From contig NZ_SRYA01000028.1 of the NCBI RefSeq assembly GCF_004793545.1, positions 1 to 64,000 of the forward strand: a DNA stretch of 64,000 bases, read 5' to 3'. The position numbers and the translations under genes are program-made. The number at the start of each line of letters is the position of its first letter. Positions within the stretch are counted from its first letter, which is position 1. Of this stretch, positions 1 to 9,446 are shown piece after piece. Source of the DNA: Petralouisia muris. GTDB taxonomy: Bacteria > Bacillota > Clostridia > Lachnospirales > Lachnospiraceae. A model generated the notes under the pieces. The model was given only the letters and a program-made list of their open reading frames with translations, did not search any database and had not been told where the DNA came from.

Positions 1-107
1 ATGAATGGGTGTAAAGACATCCGGTATTGTTCTTTTCCTTAAGTTAATGACATTGTGAAAATACTGGACTTTCAAGGGTTTCACTAAATCTCTTATTCTG
101 CTTGTAA

Positions 108-500
108 TTATCGCTTGCTGAACTGCGGAGCGCGACGAGCTGCTTTGAGACCGTATTTCTTTCTTTCTTTCATTCTCGGGTCACGTGTCAGGTAACCTGC
201 AGTCTTAAGTACGGGTCTGTAATCAGCATCGGCTTCCAGCAATGCTCTGGCAATCCCGTGACGGATAGCGCCTGCCTGTCCGGTATAACCGCCGCCCTTT
301 ACATTTACCAGGACATCGAACTTATCTACCGTATCTGTTGCCACCAACGGCTGACGTACGATAACCTTCAGAGTTTCCAGTCCCAGATAATCATCAATAT
401 CTCTTTTATTAATTGTAATCTTGCCAGTTCCTGGCATTAAATATACTCTGGCGATTGATTTTTTCCTTCTGCCTGTTCCATAATATCTTGCATCTGCCAT
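108..500 (-). CDS. rpsI: 30S ribosomal protein S9
   Basis: Small-subunit ribosomal protein S9, whose C-terminal tail reaches the P-site tRNA in the ribosome. The 130 residues match the family length. The N-terminal [12 protein letters not shown] segment, the central [14 protein letters not shown] segment and the basic end QFSKR are all family hallmarks. The ATG is preceded by AGGAGG at good spacing. It lies 17 bases downstream of rplM in the conserved L13-S9 operon and should share the rplM promoter. Identification is firm. Confidence 0.98.
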   Translation of the reverse strand: MADARYYGTGRRKKSIARVYLMPGTGKITINKRDIDDYLGLETLKVIVRQPLVATDTVDKFDVLVNVKGGGYTGQAGAIRHGIARALLEADADYRPVLKTAGYLTRDPRMKERKKYGLKAARRAPQFSKR

Positions 501-517
501 TTTATTTTACCTCCTGA

Positions 518-946
518 TTAAAATGTGAAAGCTTCTGGTTTCTGAGCTGCATGCTTGTGTTCCGGTCCTGCATATACGAATAATTTCTTATACATCTGTC
601 TTCCCAAAGGTCCCTTCGGAAGCATGCCTTTCACAGCAAGTTCCACAACTCTTTCCGGTTTATCTGCCAACATATTTTTTAATGTGGTTTCTTTCATTCC
701 CCCTACATATCCGGAATGATGATAATAAATCTTCTGATTCAATTTCTTACCGGTTACTTTCACCTTCTCAGCATTGACAACAATCACATAATCGCCTGTA
801 TCAATATGAGGAGTAAAAATCGGCTTATGCTTTCCTCTTAATACTTTTGCCACTTCTGACGCCAAACGTCCCAATGTCTTTCCTTCAGCATCAACTACAT
901 ACCATTTTCTTTCCACTGCCGCTGTGCTGGCCATAAAAGTTTTCAT
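518..946 (-). CDS. rplM: 50S ribosomal protein L13
   Basis: Large-subunit protein L13, an early 23S rRNA assembly protein, 142 residues. Family hallmarks include [18 protein letters not shown] near the start and the [20 protein letters not shown] block near the end. I chose the ATG at 946, which follows AAGGAGG by nine bases, rather than the in-frame TTG one codon upstream. It heads the rplM-rpsI operon. A consensus promoter about 165 bases upstream leaves a long untranslated leader that could carry autogenous control. Confidence 0.98.
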   Translation of the reverse strand: MKTFMASTAAVERKWYVVDAEGKTLGRLASEVAKVLRGKHKPIFTPHIDTGDYVIVVNAEKVKVTGKKLNQKIYYHHSGYVGGMKETTLKNMLADKPERVVELAVKGMLPKGPLGRQMYKKLFVYAGPEHKHAAQKPEAFTF

Positions 947-1112
947 CAAATGTTACCTCCTTGAATTTTACAATGTTACTCTGATATCCGAATGCCGTCC
1001 TGATTCTATGAATTCATCCGTTCTATCATTTTCACACCATTTACATTTTTCTTTGTACATCAAAGTAAAAACGCTTCGCCGGAGAAAGGCTTGCATTTCT
1101 AACTCGCCATAC
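947..1112 (-). ncRNA. Long 5' leader of rplM-rpsI, possible L13 autoregulatory leader
   Basis: About 165 untranslated bases lie between the inferred transcription start and the rplM ATG. An L13 leader RNA that controls this operon is known in Bacillales. I see length and position here but have not matched the known fold, so the regulatory role is inferred. Confidence 0.4.
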
Positions 1113-1118
1113 CTGACC

Positions 1119-1147
1119 ATTATATTACATAGATTGTTCCCTGTCAA
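1119..1147 (-). promoter_or_regulatory. Sigma-A promoter of rplM-rpsI
   Basis: On the minus strand TTGACA (1147-1142) and TATAAT (1124-1119) are separated by exactly 17 bases, a perfect consensus. Transcription would start near 1112. This fits a highly expressed ribosomal protein operon. Confidence 0.9.
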
Positions 1148-1153
1148 TTATTT

Positions 1154-2848
1154 TTAAAACTTTCCAACCTTAAACTGCTGTATCATTCCCCGCAGCGTCT
1201 CTGCCTGTGCAGTCATTTCCTCACTGGAGGCAGCGCATGCCTCAGAAGTTCCTGTATTGGTCTGCACTACATGGTTGATCTGCTCTACGCCCTGATTGAT
1301 TTGATTCACCGCCTGGGCCTGTTCCCTGGAGGCCTCTGCAATCAGATTGATTTTGTCAATAATCGTCAGCGCGCCCTTTACTACCTCCTGCAGCTGGCTG
1401 GCTGTTTCATTGGCAATTACCATTCCTTTCTCCACAGCACTGACAGATTCTTCAATCAAGGCTGTAGATTCCGTTGCTGCTTCCGCACTCTGGGAAGCAA
1501 GCAGGGAAACCTGATCTGCAACTACCGCAAAGCCTCTTCCGGCTTCTCCTGCCCTGGCTGCTTCTATAGAAGCATTTAACGCCAACAGGTTTGTCTGAGA
1601 AGCAATCTCATTGATGGCAGCGATAATCTTACTGATTTCATTGGAGGACTGACTGATTCTGTTCATAGATTCCACCATCTCCCGCATTTTCCCATTGCTG
1701 TACTCCAGATCCCGTCCCACCTGCTGTATTTCCTTGCTGATATCAACCGCTTCTTTCGCATTCCGGTCAATCTGCCCGGAAACATTCTCAATGGTAACTG
1801 AAAGCTCCTGGGTTACTCCTGCCTGCTCAGACGCCCCCTCTGCCAGCTCTGTGGAATTTGCGGCAATCTGCTCGGATGCTTTGGTCACTTGATTTGCCAC
1901 AGTCTGGACATTCTTTACCATATCTGACATATTTTTCTCAAAATGCATCAATGACTCTTCAATGCCCATGAAATCCCCTCTGTATTCCACTTCAGCCTGA
2001 ACGTCAAAATTCCCTTCCGCAAACTCATGCATGGCGCGATCAATATCCGCCACATAGGAACTTAGCCTTTCGATGGAACTGCGCAGCGCATGAGCCAGTT
2101 TCCCGATTTCATCTTCGCTGTGATATGTAACATTGGTGTGAAGATTTCCTCTGGACAGCTCCACAGCCGCATTCTCAATCTCATTTAACGGCCCTAAAAT
2201 ACTTTCCACAATCCTGTTTCCTACTTTTATAGCTGTGAATATTGCAAGTCCCAGCACAAAAATCATAAAGGCAATTACAACAACTACTGTTTGCTGATTG
2301 ATCCGCAGGGATGATTTTTTTATTGCATCTGTAACATTATTGATTTCCTTTGCAATTCCCACAGCTTCTTCCAGTGCCGGAGAACATTCCGTGATAATCA
2401 AAGTAATTCCCTCTGCACGATTTCCGGCTTCTAAATCCTCTACAATACGGTATCCAACTTCCATCCAGTTCACTAACGCCGTCTCATATTTCTGGTTCAG
2501 TTCATCCTCAATTACGCCTGCATCTTTCAATTCTGCAAGGGCTTTCTCAATGGCAGCCATGCTTTCTTCAATATTTCCCTTATATTCTGTCAGCATGTCC
2601 TTATCATCATTCAGGGCAAGCTCCCGTATCATCCTTGCCGCAATATTAGATTCAATCCTGCAGGTTTTTAATGCGGTATCGGCTGCCAGGGCGCCATTGA
2701 TATAAGAATTCATTTTTCCCTGCACCAGAAATAAGCCTATCATGGCAAATATGGTAATTACAATCATCAGTCCAATCACCAGACCATAGCCAAACTGAAG
2801 CTTCTCCTTCATTTTCATCTGATCCATTTTCTTTAACATTTCATCCAT
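1154..2848 (-). CDS. Methyl-accepting chemotaxis protein
   Basis: Membrane chemoreceptor of 564 residues that signals to CheA/CheW. It has a short cytoplasmic start, a membrane segment near residues 17-43, an extracellular helical sensor of about 145 residues (4HB type), a second membrane segment near 187-207, a HAMP linker, and a long signalling coiled coil. The hairpin tip is conserved (QTNLLALNASIEAARAGE). The start at 2848 is chosen because GGAGG lies five bases upstream. That ATG overlaps the truA stop by eight bases, so the genes are probably translationally coupled. The longer frame from 2872 lacks such a site. The ligand cannot be predicted. No che or flagellar genes lie in the window. 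Confidence 0.92.
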   Translation of the reverse strand: MDEMLKKMDQMKMKEKLQFGYGLVIGLMIVITIFAMIGLFLVQGKMNSYINGALAADTALKTCRIESNIAARMIRELALNDDKDMLTEYKGNIEESMAAIEKALAELKDAGVIEDELNQKYETALVNWMEVGYRIVEDLEAGNRAEGITLIITECSPALEEAVGIAKEINNVTDAIKKSSLRINQQTVVVVIAFMIFVLGLAIFTAIKVGNRIVESILGPLNEIENAAVELSRGNLHTNVTYHSEDEIGKLAHALRSSIERLSSYVADIDRAMHEFAEGNFDVQAEVEYRGDFMGIEESLMHFEKNMSDMVKNVQTVANQVTKASEQIAANSTELAEGASEQAGVTQELSVTIENVSGQIDRNAKEAVDISKEIQQVGRDLEYSNGKMREMVESMNRISQSSNEISKIIAAINEIASQTNLLALNASIEAARAGEAGRGFAVVADQVSLLASQSAEAATESTALIEESVSAVEKGMVIANETASQLQEVVKGALTIIDKINLIAEASREQAQAVNQINQGVEQINHVVQTNTGTSEACAASSEEMTAQAETLRGMIQQFKVGKF

Positions 2849-3593
2849 TCCCTCCTCCGTAATTAATTCCAATCATGGTAAGCCCGTGAGCCGGCGCAGT
2901 AGGTCCGGCCGCGCCTCGGTCTTTTTTCTGCAGAATTTCCGGTATGGATTCTGGAGCAAATTCCCCCACGCCTGCTGAAATCAGCGTTCCGGCAATAATC
3001 CTTACCATATTATATAAAAATCCTGTCCCAGTCACCCGTATGGTGATAATGTCTTCCTGGGATTTTGTTACCGTACAGGATAAAATCTTCCGTACGGTAT
3101 CTTCTGCGCTTGTCCTTACCGAACAAAAGCTCCTGAAATCATGCTCTCCCACCAGAAAAGCCGCTGCTTTTTGCATATTTTCCACATCCAAAGCTCTGTA
3201 ATAAAAATAGGTATCCCGTCTCAGGGTAGGAATGGGAATTTTCCGGTTCAGGATACGGTATTCATAAGTCTTTTCACTGTAGCATCGGCGGGGATGAAAA
3301 TCCGCTTCCACCTGACAGGAACTTTGCACCGCAATATCCTCGGGCAGCCACTGATTCAGGGCATAACAGATTTTCTCAGCCGGAATTCTGGTTTGCGTAT
3401 CAAAAACCGCTACATTTCCCAGAGAATGCACCCCTGCATCTGTCCGGCTTGCACCGATTACCTGAATTTCCTCTCCCAACAGTTCCGACAATGTCCGGTT
3501 CAACACTTCTTCAATTGTAATCCCATTCGGCTGCACCTGCCAGCCGCAGTAATTTGTACCCTCATAGGCAACGATCAGCTTTACTCGTTTCAA
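2841..3593 (-). CDS. truA: tRNA pseudouridine(38-40) synthase TruA
   Basis: Converts uridines 38-40 of the tRNA anticodon stem to pseudouridine. The 250 residues fit the family. The catalytic motif GASRTDAGVHS places the nucleophile at Asp52. The start is TTG at 3593, preceded by GGGAG at good spacing and overlapping the ecfT stop in the four bases TTGA. Placement behind ecfA-ecfA-ecfT is the classical Firmicutes ribosomal-locus order, where truA is normally followed by rplM-rpsI. Here a chemoreceptor gene has been inserted between them. Confidence 0.97.
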   Translation of the reverse strand: MKRVKLIVAYEGTNYCGWQVQPNGITIEEVLNRTLSELLGEEIQVIGASRTDAGVHSLGNVAVFDTQTRIPAEKICYALNQWLPEDIAVQSSCQVEADFHPRRCYSEKTYEYRILNRKIPIPTLRRDTYFYYRALDVENMQKAAAFLVGEHDFRSFCSVRTSAEDTVRKILSCTVTKSQEDIITIRVTGTGFLYNMVRIIAGTLISAGVGEFAPESIPEILQKKDRGAAGPTAPAHGLTMIGINYGGGNG

Positions 3594-4408
3594 CTATTTC
3601 TCCCATTCCTTGACATCCAGACGCATACTATGATTCCTGCAAAATATCCCGCCATAATCAAATAGGCCCATCCGTCCTTTCCTGTATATTTTAAAGGCTT
3701 CATCTTCGTCCTTCCCTCTCCGCCGTTATAGCATCTTGCCTCCATCGCCATAGCAAGATCATTGGCGCGGCGGAAAGCAGAAATAAACAGGGGCACTAAA
3801 AGAGGCGCCATGGCCTTTGCTTTTTTTATCAGATTTCCGCTTTCAAAATCTGCTCCTCTTGCAAGCTGAGCTTTCATGATTTTATCGGTTTCCTCCACTA
3901 AGATAGGAATAAATCGGAGGGCAATAGACATAATCATGGAAATCTCATGTACCGGAACCCCGATTTTGTTTAAGGGCCTTAATGCCTTCTCTAAACCATC
4001 GGTCAGTCGATTGGGGGTGGTTGTCAAGGTCAGCACAGAGCTGCCAAGAATCAGATAGGTCAGCCGGATCACCATAAATCCTGCATTTTTTAAGCCTTCC
4101 TCTGTAATTTTAAAGATTCCAAAGGACGCCAGCGGTTCTCCCGGCGTCAAAAACAGATTGAACATTCCGGTAAGCACAAGAATTACCCCAATGGCCTTAA
4201 GTCCCTTTACCATATAGCGAAGGGGCACTTTAGACAGCCAAATCAAAGCGGCCAGCCCCAGGGTAACTGCCGCAAATCCCGCCGCACCCCGAAAGAAAAA
4301 CAGGGACAATACATAAACCAGCGTTCCCAGCAGCTTTACTCTCGGGTCCAACTTATGCAAAATTGAATCTGAAGGATAATATTGTCCGATTGTAATATCT
4401 CTTAACAT
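3590..4408 (-). CDS. ecfT: Energy-coupling factor transporter transmembrane protein EcfT
   Basis: Membrane scaffold of a group II ECF vitamin or metal importer, joining the two ATPases to interchangeable substrate-binding S components. It has 272 residues with several hydrophobic segments and a cytoplasmic coupling region carrying the Ala-Arg-Gly signature (QLARGADF) typical of EcfT. The ATG has a GGGAGCGG ribosome site. It is the third gene of ecfA1-ecfA2-ecfT-truA, with 17 bases after ecfA2. No S component is encoded here, so the substrates are set elsewhere in the genome. Confidence 0.95.
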   Translation of the reverse strand: MLRDITIGQYYPSDSILHKLDPRVKLLGTLVYVLSLFFFRGAAGFAAVTLGLAALIWLSKVPLRYMVKGLKAIGVILVLTGMFNLFLTPGEPLASFGIFKITEEGLKNAGFMVIRLTYLILGSSVLTLTTTPNRLTDGLEKALRPLNKIGVPVHEISMIMSIALRFIPILVEETDKIMKAQLARGADFESGNLIKKAKAMAPLLVPLFISAFRRANDLAMAMEARCYNGGEGRTKMKPLKYTGKDGWAYLIMAGYFAGIIVCVWMSRNGRNS

Positions 4409-4425
4409 AATAGTTTCCGCTCCCT

Positions 4426-5286
4426 TTATCCCAGCCTGCGGTTTGAAAACGCCTGTAAAACAGCTTCCTTGGCTTCCTTAAGTGTAGTAACCTCCACAGA
4501 AACAGGAATCCCCCTGCCTTTTAATTCCTGCATCAAATAAGTAACCTGAGGAACCAAAAGGCCCGCCGCTTCCAATTTCTGCTGATGAAGAAAGACCTCC
4601 TTCGGAGCGCCGTCTAACAAGATGCTGCCCTGATTCATTACTATAATCCGCTTCACATATTCCGCCACGTCTTCCATACTGTGGGACACCAGAAGAATCG
4701 TCATATTTAATTCCTGATGCATAGATGCTATCTGATTCAAAATCTCCTCTCTGCCCCAGGGATCTAATCCGGCGGTAGGCTCATCCAGAATTAAAACCTC
4801 CGGTTTCATGGCGAGGACTCCTGCAATAGCCGCCCGCCGTTTCTGACCCCCGGACAATTCAAAGGGAGAGCGGTACCAATATTCTTCCGGCAGCCCTGCA
4901 CTTTTCAGCGCACTGAACGCCCGAAGCTCTGCTTCTTTTCTGGAAAGTCCCAGATTCTTAGGGCCGAAACATACATCTGCAAAAACCGTAGTCTCAAATA
5001 ATTGGTGTTCCGGATATTGAAACACAAGCCCCACCTTGCTACGCAGTTCTTTGCGATCATAATCCTCTTCGTATATATCTCTGCCGTTATAGTAAATGCC
5101 GCCTGAGGTTGCTTTCAGTAAACCGTTCAAATGCTGAATTAATGTAGATTTGCCGGAACCTGTATGGCCGATAATACCGATAAATTCGCCGTCTTCAATT
5201 TTAAGGCTGACTTGATTCAGTGCTTGTTTTTCGTAAGCCGTTTCTTCACTGTACACATAATTCACTTTATCTAATATAATTGACAT
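4426..5286 (-). CDS. ecfA2: Energy-coupling factor transporter ATPase EcfA2
   Basis: Cytoplasmic ABC ATPase, half of the EcfA1-EcfA2 heterodimer that powers ECF import. It has 286 residues. Walker A is GHTGSGKST at 40-48, the Q-loop is VFQYPEHQ, the signature is LSGGQKRR, Walker B is [12 protein letters not shown], and the H-loop is VSHSMED. Its start overlaps the end of the preceding ecfA1 by 16 bases, and GGAGG precedes the ATG. The YPEHQ Q-loop is typical of EcfA2. Confidence 0.95.
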   Translation of the reverse strand: MSIILDKVNYVYSEETAYEKQALNQVSLKIEDGEFIGIIGHTGSGKSTLIQHLNGLLKATSGGIYYNGRDIYEEDYDRKELRSKVGLVFQYPEHQLFETTVFADVCFGPKNLGLSRKEAELRAFSALKSAGLPEEYWYRSPFELSGGQKRRAAIAGVLAMKPEVLILDEPTAGLDPWGREEILNQIASMHQELNMTILLVSHSMEDVAEYVKRIIVMNQGSILLDGAPKEVFLHQQKLEAAGLLVPQVTYLMQELKGRGIPVSVEVTTLKEAKEAVLQAFSNRRLG

Positions 5287-6122
5287 AATGCCTCCGCCAG
5301 CTCCTGTCTTGTGAGAATCCCCTCTGGTATCTGCAGCCCTTCTTTCCGCAGCTCATGGGCCAGAAGGGTAATCTGAGGTACATCCAGGCGATAAGATTTC
5401 AACCGATCCACCTGAGAAAAAATCTCCCGGGGTTTTCCCTGCATTACAACTTTTCCATGATCCATCACATAAACCTTATCTGCCTGCACCGCTTCTTCCA
5501 TATAATGGGTGATTAAGATGACGGTAATGCCTTTCTCCCTGTTTAAAGCTCCTACCGCTTCCAGAACCTCTCTGCGTCCCTGAGGATCCAGCATGGCGGT
5601 AGGCTCATCCAATACAATGCATTTAGGCTCCATAGCCATAACGCCGGCGATCGCAACCCGCTGTTTCTGGCCCCCGGAAAGCTTATTGGGAGAATGTTCC
5701 CGATACCCAAGCATCCCCACAGATTTCAAGCTCTTTTCCACCCGGTTCCAGATTTCATCTGTGGGCACCCCGATATTTTCCGGGCCGAAGGCCACATCCT
5801 CTTCTACCACTCCTGCAATAATCTGATTATCCGGATTCTGAAATACCATTCCGGCACTTTTGCGGATATCCCATTGATAATTGTCGTCCAGCGTATCTTT
5901 TCCATCTACCCAGAGGGTGCCTTCACTGGCCTTTAAAAGCACATTCAGATGTTTGGCAAGCGTGGATTTGCCGGAACCATTATGGCCCAAAATTGCCACA
6001 AACTCCCCTGCCTTCACCTCCAGATCCACGCCATCCAAAGCTGCAAGGATTCCCTCTACATTTCCTTCTTCATCCCGTCTGATATATTCATGCACCAGCT
6101 TTCTGGCTTCTATCAAATTCAT
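5271..6122 (-). CDS. ecfA1: Energy-coupling factor transporter ATPase EcfA1
   Basis: Partner ATPase of the ECF importer, 283 residues. Walker A is GHNGSGKST with Lys52, the Q-loop is VFQNPDNQ (the EcfA1 form), the signature is LSGGQKQR, Walker B is [13 protein letters not shown], and the switch histidine is in LITHYMEE. The ATG follows GGAGGACTGAAGCC. It lies four bases downstream of trmL and opens the ECF group. Confidence 0.95.
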   Translation of the reverse strand: MNLIEARKLVHEYIRRDEEGNVEGILAALDGVDLEVKAGEFVAILGHNGSGKSTLAKHLNVLLKASEGTLWVDGKDTLDDNYQWDIRKSAGMVFQNPDNQIIAGVVEEDVAFGPENIGVPTDEIWNRVEKSLKSVGMLGYREHSPNKLSGGQKQRVAIAGVMAMEPKCIVLDEPTAMLDPQGRREVLEAVGALNREKGITVILITHYMEEAVQADKVYVMDHGKVVMQGKPREIFSQVDRLKSYRLDVPQITLLAHELRKEGLQIPEGILTRQELAEALCQLY

Positions 6123-6126
6123 GGCT

Positions 6127-6630
6127 TCAGTCCTCCCAGCTTAACCGATGAAGCTGTCCCTCCAGCTTCAGTCCTCCAAACTGATTCTGCCGCAGTGCTT
6201 CATACAAGACAATGGCGGCAGAATTAGAAAGATTCAGCGAACGTGTTTCCCCTACCATGGGAATCCGCACACAGGCGTCCGGATATTCTTTTAATATCTC
6301 TTCCGGAATCCCGCCGCTCTCCTTCCCAAACATCAGATAACAATCCGGCTCATACTGAACCTCTGTATAAATCTTCCTTCCCTTGGTAGTTGCCATATAA
6401 ATGTTGGCCCTGGGATTCTTTTCCAGAAAATCCTGCCAGTTCATGTACCTTGTCACATCCACATCTTTCCAGTAATCCATGCCGGCGCGCTTAATTGCCC
6501 TTTCATTCAGCTGGAATCCCAAAGGCTCAATCAAATGGAGCCTGGTTCCGGTAGCCTTACAGGTACGGCCGATATTTCCTGTATTTGCCGGAATTTCCGG
6601 CTCAAAAAGCACAATATTCAGATTTGCCAT
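6127..6630 (-). CDS. trmL: tRNA (cytidine(34)-2'-O)-methyltransferase TrmL
   Basis: SPOUT-fold methyltransferase that 2'-O-methylates the wobble base of tRNA-Leu isoacceptors. The 167 residues are slightly longer than usual. The start [20 protein letters not shown] and the C-terminal SAM knot ([11 protein letters not shown], then [16 protein letters not shown]) are diagnostic. It lies two bases after the aminotransferase gene, with GAGGAAATAAAC before the ATG. It is almost certainly cotranscribed with its neighbours, though no functional link to them is apparent. Confidence 0.95.
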   Translation of the reverse strand: MANLNIVLFEPEIPANTGNIGRTCKATGTRLHLIEPLGFQLNERAIKRAGMDYWKDVDVTRYMNWQDFLEKNPRANIYMATTKGRKIYTEVQYEPDCYLMFGKESGGIPEEILKEYPDACVRIPMVGETRSLNLSNSAAIVLYEALRQNQFGGLKLEGQLHRLSWED

Positions 6631-6632
6631 GT

Positions 6633-7802
6633 TTATTTCCTCAATTTCCGGATGAAGGATTCCAGCCTGTCCAGAGCCTCTTTCAGACTTTCCAGGGAAT
6701 AAGCATAGGAAATTCGAAGGAAGCCCTCTCCGCAGTCTCCGAAGGCAGTTCCCGGCACTACCACCACCTTTTCTTCCTGAAGCATTCGGGTGGCAAATTC
6801 CTCAGAAGTCATACCGAATTCCTGAATGCAGGGAAAGGCGTAAAACGCCCCGAAAGGCTCAAAGCATTTCAGATTCATTTCATGGAACCGGTGCATCAGA
6901 TAACGCCGTCTGCCGTTATATTCTTCCCGCATCCCTGCCACATCTGCATCGCCGCTGCGCACCGCTTCCACTGCTGCATACTGGCTGGTGGTAGGCGCAC
7001 ACATAATCGCGTATTGATGAATTTTTAACATCTGTTCTAAAATTACCTTGGGCGCACAGGCATATCCCAGCCGCCATCCCGTCATGGCGTAAGCCTTGGA
7101 AAATCCGTTAATTAATACCGTCCGCTCCCTCATTCCCGGAAGAGAAGCGATCGTCACATGATCCTGCCCTTCCAGATATGTAAGCTCCGCATAGATTTCA
7201 TCGCTCAATACAAATAAATCATGCTTTTTTATCACCTCTGCGATGGCTTCCAAATCCTTCCGCTCCATCACGGCGCCTGTGGGATTATTGGGAAAAGGCA
7301 GCACAAGAAGCTTTGTTTTAGGAGTAATGGATGCTTCCAGCTCTTCTGCCGTCAGCCGGAATTCATTTTCTTCTTTCAAATTAATAATCACCGGCGCCCC
7401 GTTTGCCAGCACCGCGCACGGCATATAAGAAACATAACTGGGCTGGGGAATCAGGACCTCATCCCCGGGATCTAACATGGCCCGCATAGCGATATCAATA
7501 GCTTCGCTGCCTCCTACCGTAATCATCATTTCCGTGTTATAATCATAGGATACCTGAAACCGCCGGTTCAGATATTTTGCAATCTCTATCTTCAGTTCTT
7601 TCAATCCCGCATTAGAAGTATAAGCAGTCCTGCCTTTTTCTAGAGAATAAATCCCCTCATCCCTGATATGCCAGGGAGTGTCAAAATCTGGCTCTCCCAC
7701 CCCCAGAGAAATGACGTCCTTCATCTCCGCTGCAATATCAAAAAATTTCCGGATTCCAGAAAAGGGAACCTCTGTAATGCGCTCTGACAGTGGATTTCTC
7801 AT
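6633..7802 (-). CDS. PLP-dependent aminotransferase, class I/II
   Basis: Fold-type I pyridoxal-phosphate aminotransferase of 389 residues. The Schiff-base lysine lies in INGFSKAYAMTGWRLGY, with FPNNPTGAVM, LSDEIYAEL and the C-terminal FLRISYA arginine motif also present. The family covers aspartate, aromatic and alanine-type enzymes (PatA/AspB/AlaT-like), and the exact substrate cannot be read from the sequence. Its ATG overlaps the stop of the upstream Lrp/AsnC gene by one base (TAATG). This coupled pair suggests that regulator and enzyme sense the same amino acid. Confidence 0.9.
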   Translation of the reverse strand: MRNPLSERITEVPFSGIRKFFDIAAEMKDVISLGVGEPDFDTPWHIRDEGIYSLEKGRTAYTSNAGLKELKIEIAKYLNRRFQVSYDYNTEMMITVGGSEAIDIAMRAMLDPGDEVLIPQPSYVSYMPCAVLANGAPVIINLKEENEFRLTAEELEASITPKTKLLVLPFPNNPTGAVMERKDLEAIAEVIKKHDLFVLSDEIYAELTYLEGQDHVTIASLPGMRERTVLINGFSKAYAMTGWRLGYACAPKVILEQMLKIHQYAIMCAPTTSQYAAVEAVRSGDADVAGMREEYNGRRRYLMHRFHEMNLKCFEPFGAFYAFPCIQEFGMTSEEFATRMLQEEKVVVVPGTAFGDCGEGFLRISYAYSLESLKEALDRLESFIRKLRK

Positions 7803-8287
7803 TAGCTCACCAACATCCTTTCATCTTCTTTTGGCTTGGCAATTACCGTTCCATGGTCTTTATATTTTTTCAGAATAAAATTCGTCTTGGTGCTTAACAC
7901 CGATTCCAGCGGAGAAAGTTTATCGGAAACAAACTGCGCCACTTCCCGCAGGGTTTTCCCCTCCAGCGTCACCAGCAGATCATAGCCGCCGGAAATCAGA
8001 TAAACGGCGTTCACCTCCGGATAGTTGTAAACCCGTTCTGCAATACTGTCAAATCCTCTTCCCCTCTGAGGGGTTACGCGGACTTCAATCAATGCATTCA
8101 CTTTCTCAATACTGGTTTTGTCCCAGTCTATCAGCGTATGGTACCCGCAGATAATATGTTCTTCCTCCATGGCTGCCATTTCGTTTGCCACTGCTGCTTC
8201 CTCTACGCCAAGCATAATTGCCAGCTCTTTCAAATCCACTCTGCTGTTCTTCTCTATAAAGGTTAAAATCTTCTCTCTCATTTCCAT
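7802..8287 (-). CDS. Lrp/AsnC family transcriptional regulator
   Basis: DNA-binding regulator that senses an amino acid, about 161 residues. It has an N-terminal winged helix-turn-helix (residues about 4-55) and a C-terminal RAM/AsnC ligand-binding domain (EVRVTPQRGRGFDSIAERV, then YLISGGYDLLVTLEG). The start is uncertain. I favour ATG 8287, where the family's helix-turn-helix begins immediately and AAAGGG lies seven bases upstream. ATG 8314 has AGGAGG only two bases upstream, and ATG 8281 has GAAGGA six bases upstream. It is directly coupled to the aminotransferase gene, its likely target. Confidence 0.88.
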   Translation of the reverse strand: MEMREKILTFIEKNSRVDLKELAIMLGVEEAAVANEMAAMEEEHIICGYHTLIDWDKTSIEKVNALIEVRVTPQRGRGFDSIAERVYNYPEVNAVYLISGGYDLLVTLEGKTLREVAQFVSDKLSPLESVLSTKTNFILKKYKDHGTVIAKPKEDERMLVS

Positions 8288-8357
8288 TCCTTCACCCTTT
8301 CTGCCGCCAGGCATTTCCTCCTGGCTTGTTTTTCATCAGGAGAAATCACCTTGCAGA

Positions 8358-9341
8358 TTATACTACTTTATAAAGCTCATCTGTCTTCGGCGGTTCCAAA
8401 AATCTTCTCTCATCTTCATTCAGAAGCACACGGTCATTTCCTTCCATTGCCTTCCCGATTACCACTGCATGAATTCCTTCTTTCTCTAACTCCCGCACCA
8501 GCTGGTTCCCGTCCGGCGCTGCCATCAGCATACATCCGCTGGAAATCAGCTCATAGGGATTAATCCCAAAAAATTCACACACCTCTATGGTTTCCTGCTT
8601 TACAGGTATTTTTTTCAAATCTATTTCAAGTCCAATCCCAGAGCTTTCCGCCAGTTCCCAGAGAGCTCCGAAAATCCCGCCCTCCGTCACATCATGCATC
8701 GCACTGACATTGGACCGGACGGCGACTGCAGCCTCCGGCAGCACAGACAGATATTTGTCGAATTCCCGGGCTGCTTTTATCAATTGCATGGGATACCTGC
8801 CTGCCAGCTCTTTCTCTTTTTCCTTTGCTATAATAGACGTCCCTTCCAGTCCAATCCACTTGCTTACCAGAATATCGTCTCCTGGCCTTGCCCCCGCTGT
8901 GGATACCAGCTTTCCTTCTTTGGCCTTCCCCACTCCGCAGACATTTACCAAAGGCTGATTCACCGCTCTGGTTACCTCGGTATGGCCTCCAATAATCTGC
9001 ACCTTTCCCTGGGCGCAGGCAGTTTCAATCTGTCTCATAATTTCTTTTAAATCCGATTCCTCAGCCCCCTCCGGCAAAAGAATCGTCAGCATAACTCCCA
9101 CCGGCTCTGCGCCTGCAGAGGCCAGATCATTCATGGTAATATGAATGGCCAGGTTGCCGATATCTGTAGCCGTGCCGGTAATCGGATCAGTAGAAATCAC
9201 AAATATTTCATCCTCTGCCAGCTTCAATGCAGCGCAGTCTTCCCCTACCCCCGCTCCTAGCAGAACTTCTTCCCGTCTGGTATGTATTTGTCTTAATACG
9301 GAACGTTTCAGTACGCTCTCCGGAACTTTTCCTGTTTTCAT
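8358..9341 (-). CDS. AIR synthase-related protein (PurM/HypE-like)
   Basis: ATP-binding protein of the PurM superfamily, 327 residues. The N-terminal half has GVGEDCAAL and STDPITG. The C-terminal half has the glycine-rich MHDVTEGGIFGALWELAE. The family includes HypE, ThiL and SelD. This one lacks the C-terminal cysteine tail of HypE, and no hydrogenase maturation genes are near. Many Clostridia carry such uncharacterised copies. The ATG is preceded by GAGGATTGGAGA. It is separate from the VanW gene upstream and followed by the Lrp gene 70 bases on. The reaction is unknown. Confidence 0.85.
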   Translation of the reverse strand: MKTGKVPESVLKRSVLRQIHTRREEVLLGAGVGEDCAALKLAEDEIFVISTDPITGTATDIGNLAIHITMNDLASAGAEPVGVMLTILLPEGAEESDLKEIMRQIETACAQGKVQIIGGHTEVTRAVNQPLVNVCGVGKAKEGKLVSTAGARPGDDILVSKWIGLEGTSIIAKEKEKELAGRYPMQLIKAAREFDKYLSVLPEAAVAVRSNVSAMHDVTEGGIFGALWELAESSGIGLEIDLKKIPVKQETIEVCEFFGINPYELISSGCMLMAAPDGNQLVRELEKEGIHAVVIGKAMEGNDRVLLNEDERRFLEPPKTDELYKVV

Positions 9342-9379
9342 TCTCCAATCCTCTCAGGCCGATTTATGATTCTAATTTA

Positions 9380-9428
9380 TAAAAATGGACAGGATAAGGC
9401 TGTCTCACTACTGAAACAGCCTTATCCC
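9380..9428 (-). terminator. Intrinsic terminator after the VanW gene
   Basis: A perfect 12-bp inverted repeat (9392-9403 with 9416-9427) forms a hairpin. On the minus strand a T-rich stretch follows within about ten bases. It sits just beyond the stop of the VanW-family gene. Confidence 0.7.
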
Positions 9429-9446
9429 TTATGATTCTTTCGCTAT

